From the NCBI GenBank assembly GCA_030248215.1, contig JASANG010002173.1, forward strand, positions 124,001-188,000: a stretch of DNA of 64,000 nt. The letters are read 5' to 3'. The DNA comes from Enoplolaimus lenunculus. Lineage: Eukaryota; Nematoda; Enoplea; Enoplida; Thoracostomopsidae. The position numbers were made by a program, and so were the translations under genes. Positions 60,001 through 63,000 of the stretch are shown here, piece after piece. How positions within the stretch are numbered: position 1 is the first letter of the stretch; the number at the start of each line of letters is the position of its first letter. The notes under the pieces are model-generated. The model was not told the DNA's origin. It did no database searches and saw only the letters and a list, made by a program, of their open reading frames with translations.

Positions 60001-63000
60001 GTTTGGATTGAGGCCGAACCGGTCGAATGGGTTGCAGAAATAAAAAAATAATTGACAATTTCATTTTGAAACGATAATTATCTTCAAATAGTTTTTGGTA
60101 AGTGAACGTTACGGTGTGCACTCTCTACGACCATCAAGTTGTAGGTTTGGCGGATCGAAAGCTGTTTCACGCCGGCGACAGTCAGTCGCGGTTTAAAATC
60201 CAATGACTGGTTTAGAAAAATATAAAATTGTTACAAGTATTTTTGCTAACTTTTTTGCATAATTTGTCATTTTCAACGTATGAACGTTGGCCAATAGCTG
60301 AAACTATGGTCATTCATTGAACCATAACAACGGATTATTTAAAGCACAACTTAATTTAGGTGTTTGTACTATAAATCGCCTGGTTTGGTCGTGATGGTCT
60401 GAAGAAACGGCACTTGAATAAGATGGGTTTCCAGCCGCCTCGTGTTTAGTTGTTAATATCGACGTACGACTAAAACATTTGTATATACATAGCCGGCTCC
60501 TAAATAGGATTTTCATCAGAGATTAGTCTGACTCCAACGAGGAATTACAGGAAATGCGTTCAAGTTTTAAAGAACTTGCAAGCAAAGCGAGCGAAAAGTT
60601 TGACACAATTTAAGAGACAACAAAACGTTTGTTTGTTCATGAATTGAAGGTCTAAAGCTGGTGACTTCCACTTGGCTACACGGTTGATTCATTGTTATAG
60701 AAACGATGCTTCAAACGGCGCAACCAGGTGTAGTCAGCGGTGCTGTTGAAGTGATGCCAATTATGACGGCGACAGAGCAAGTTGAAATGGAAGATATTGA
60801 ATTTGTTGGCGTATTGCCAAGCGAGGAGGTAAGATTTTTACGCATTGGGGTTTTCGAAAATGTCAAATACTACCAGCAGGGCTGTCAGCAGGATTTCATT
60901 GGGGGGATGTATCTCAAACGTTTTTGTATGCGACCGTAGCGTATAAGAAAATTAGTTTGAATTCTAGGGTTCAACTCAGGGTCGTAGCCAGCTCACCTTG
61001 CTAAGGGGGGGGGGGAAAATTTTTCAGGAGGGGCATTCAAGGGTTTTCAATGACTTACATGAAAGATTGAAAATCTTCTGGGGGGGGGCAAATTTTTTCC
61101 AAGGGGGAGGGCTGAGCACCCCTGCCCCCCCTTGGCTACGGGCCCGGTTCAACTCTAGACATTTCAGGAGCCAGTATATCCTCTTTATTTTTCGGTTTCA
61201 CCTTAAAATAGATGGTATCTCTAAACCTAACGCTGTGGACTTATTTGTTTCATGCCGCAAATCAGAAACGGTTGTGTTGAAAACGACTGGCACCATAGGG
61301 ATCTTTAAAAGCTTCAATTCGCAGCAAATAGCGGATCAGGAGGTATAACCAGGATTTCTGGTTCGGATGGATATTATTGCGTTCAAGAACATTTTTAACC
61401 TTGACAAGCCAAAAGGTTATTCTATTGTCTGTTAAAAGTGTTTGTCTTGCCTGGCCACAAACTTTTCGGGACGGAATATGTCACATCAATGCGTGATCTT
61501 GTTTCTGCCCATGGTAATAATTTTTGGTCACACAGTTGTAGCGGGCCGGTAGCCAAATGGGAGCCGGGAAAATTTTGCACCTCCTACAAGATTTTCAACC
61601 TTGCTTGTAAGTCATGGTCAAGTTTTAAATACACGTCCTGATAAATTTTTAGCCACCCGTAGCAAGGTGAGTCGGCTATGGGGCTGTGTTGCAGGTGGAA
61701 ACCGCTATGGCACAAGCAGTGACACTGACTGAAACAGACGTTGGTATGGCAACTTGTAACGTCGCAACTGCCCAATTAGTGGAAGGCGATCGAAAACAAG
61801 ACTCGGCGACTGGTTCAAATACTTGTCTGACTCAAACTGAATCCAGAGACGGGATTTGCTATTGGACAACGTCTCAAGGCCGATTTCGATTCGCTCTTGA
61901 TGAATTGCCAGCTCAGTTGCAGTTGATTTATTCGTTAATGCAGGTTAGTAGCAAAAACGTTGCAGCTGTTATACCATTGGCCCAACTCAACATGCAATGG
62001 GATTGGGCAAACATAAGATTCAGTATGTGTTTGCGAGGATTTAGCACGAATGTTCAAGCGGGGTTAATTTTTTTAGGATGGACAAAATTTTAGCGGGAAG
62101 CTAAGATTCGTACAACAACTATACACTGTAAGTTTCAGTGAGTTGATTTTAACTCAGAATGAGTTGAATCACTCAGAATGAGTTGAATCACTCATTCTGA
62201 GTTGCGACTATCAGAACTCAGAAGTTTGAGTTGATTCAATTCATTCTCTGAGTTAATTAACCAACTCACCCCGAGTCAGCTCTGAGTAATGTGTTTCCGG
62301 TTTTATATAAATGACATTGGCAGGGCCGGAACAACCACTCCCCATATCCCCATTTGGTTGAACAACCACCACCACCACTAAAGGGGCCCCGCCCTAACCG
62401 GTTGATACAAAAACCGCCAAAGTTTTAAAATGCGTCTGGCTTCCAGCCCGGTTCGCTCGCGAGTTTGGGGCGCTTCCCTGGAGTTAGGGGAAGTCCCCGC
62501 CACTGTCTGCTCCGGCACTGGGCATTGGTATCTACTGTATTTTGTGCTGAAATTTATTTTGATGAAATTGCCGGATTTATTAAACCGGAGCTTTTTAATG
62601 TTGTGCTAAACCAAACGTTTGAAACCTATTTTAGATTTTTGGGTCAACTTTTTAAAATTCGTTAAAGCATTTTGAAATTTATCAACTCCGTACGCTTGTT
62701 AATGGGCATATTTTAGCAAATCGGCAGTGTTTACCGCATTTACAATGAACACAACTTGAAAAAGATGCCTTCGATAGCCCTATAAAACATCCGTGATTCT
62801 GCGATGGACAAAATTTCAAATAGTTTTTAACTTCAGTTGTAATTTACGATTCAAATATTTTGGAGTTGCAAAAAAGGTTGCTTGTATCTGGAATTCTAAA
62901 AATTTAAAAACAAAATTTCAAATAGTTTTTAACTTCAGTTGTAATTTACGATTCAATTATTTTAGAACGCAAAAATGTTGCTTGTATCTTGAATTCTAAA

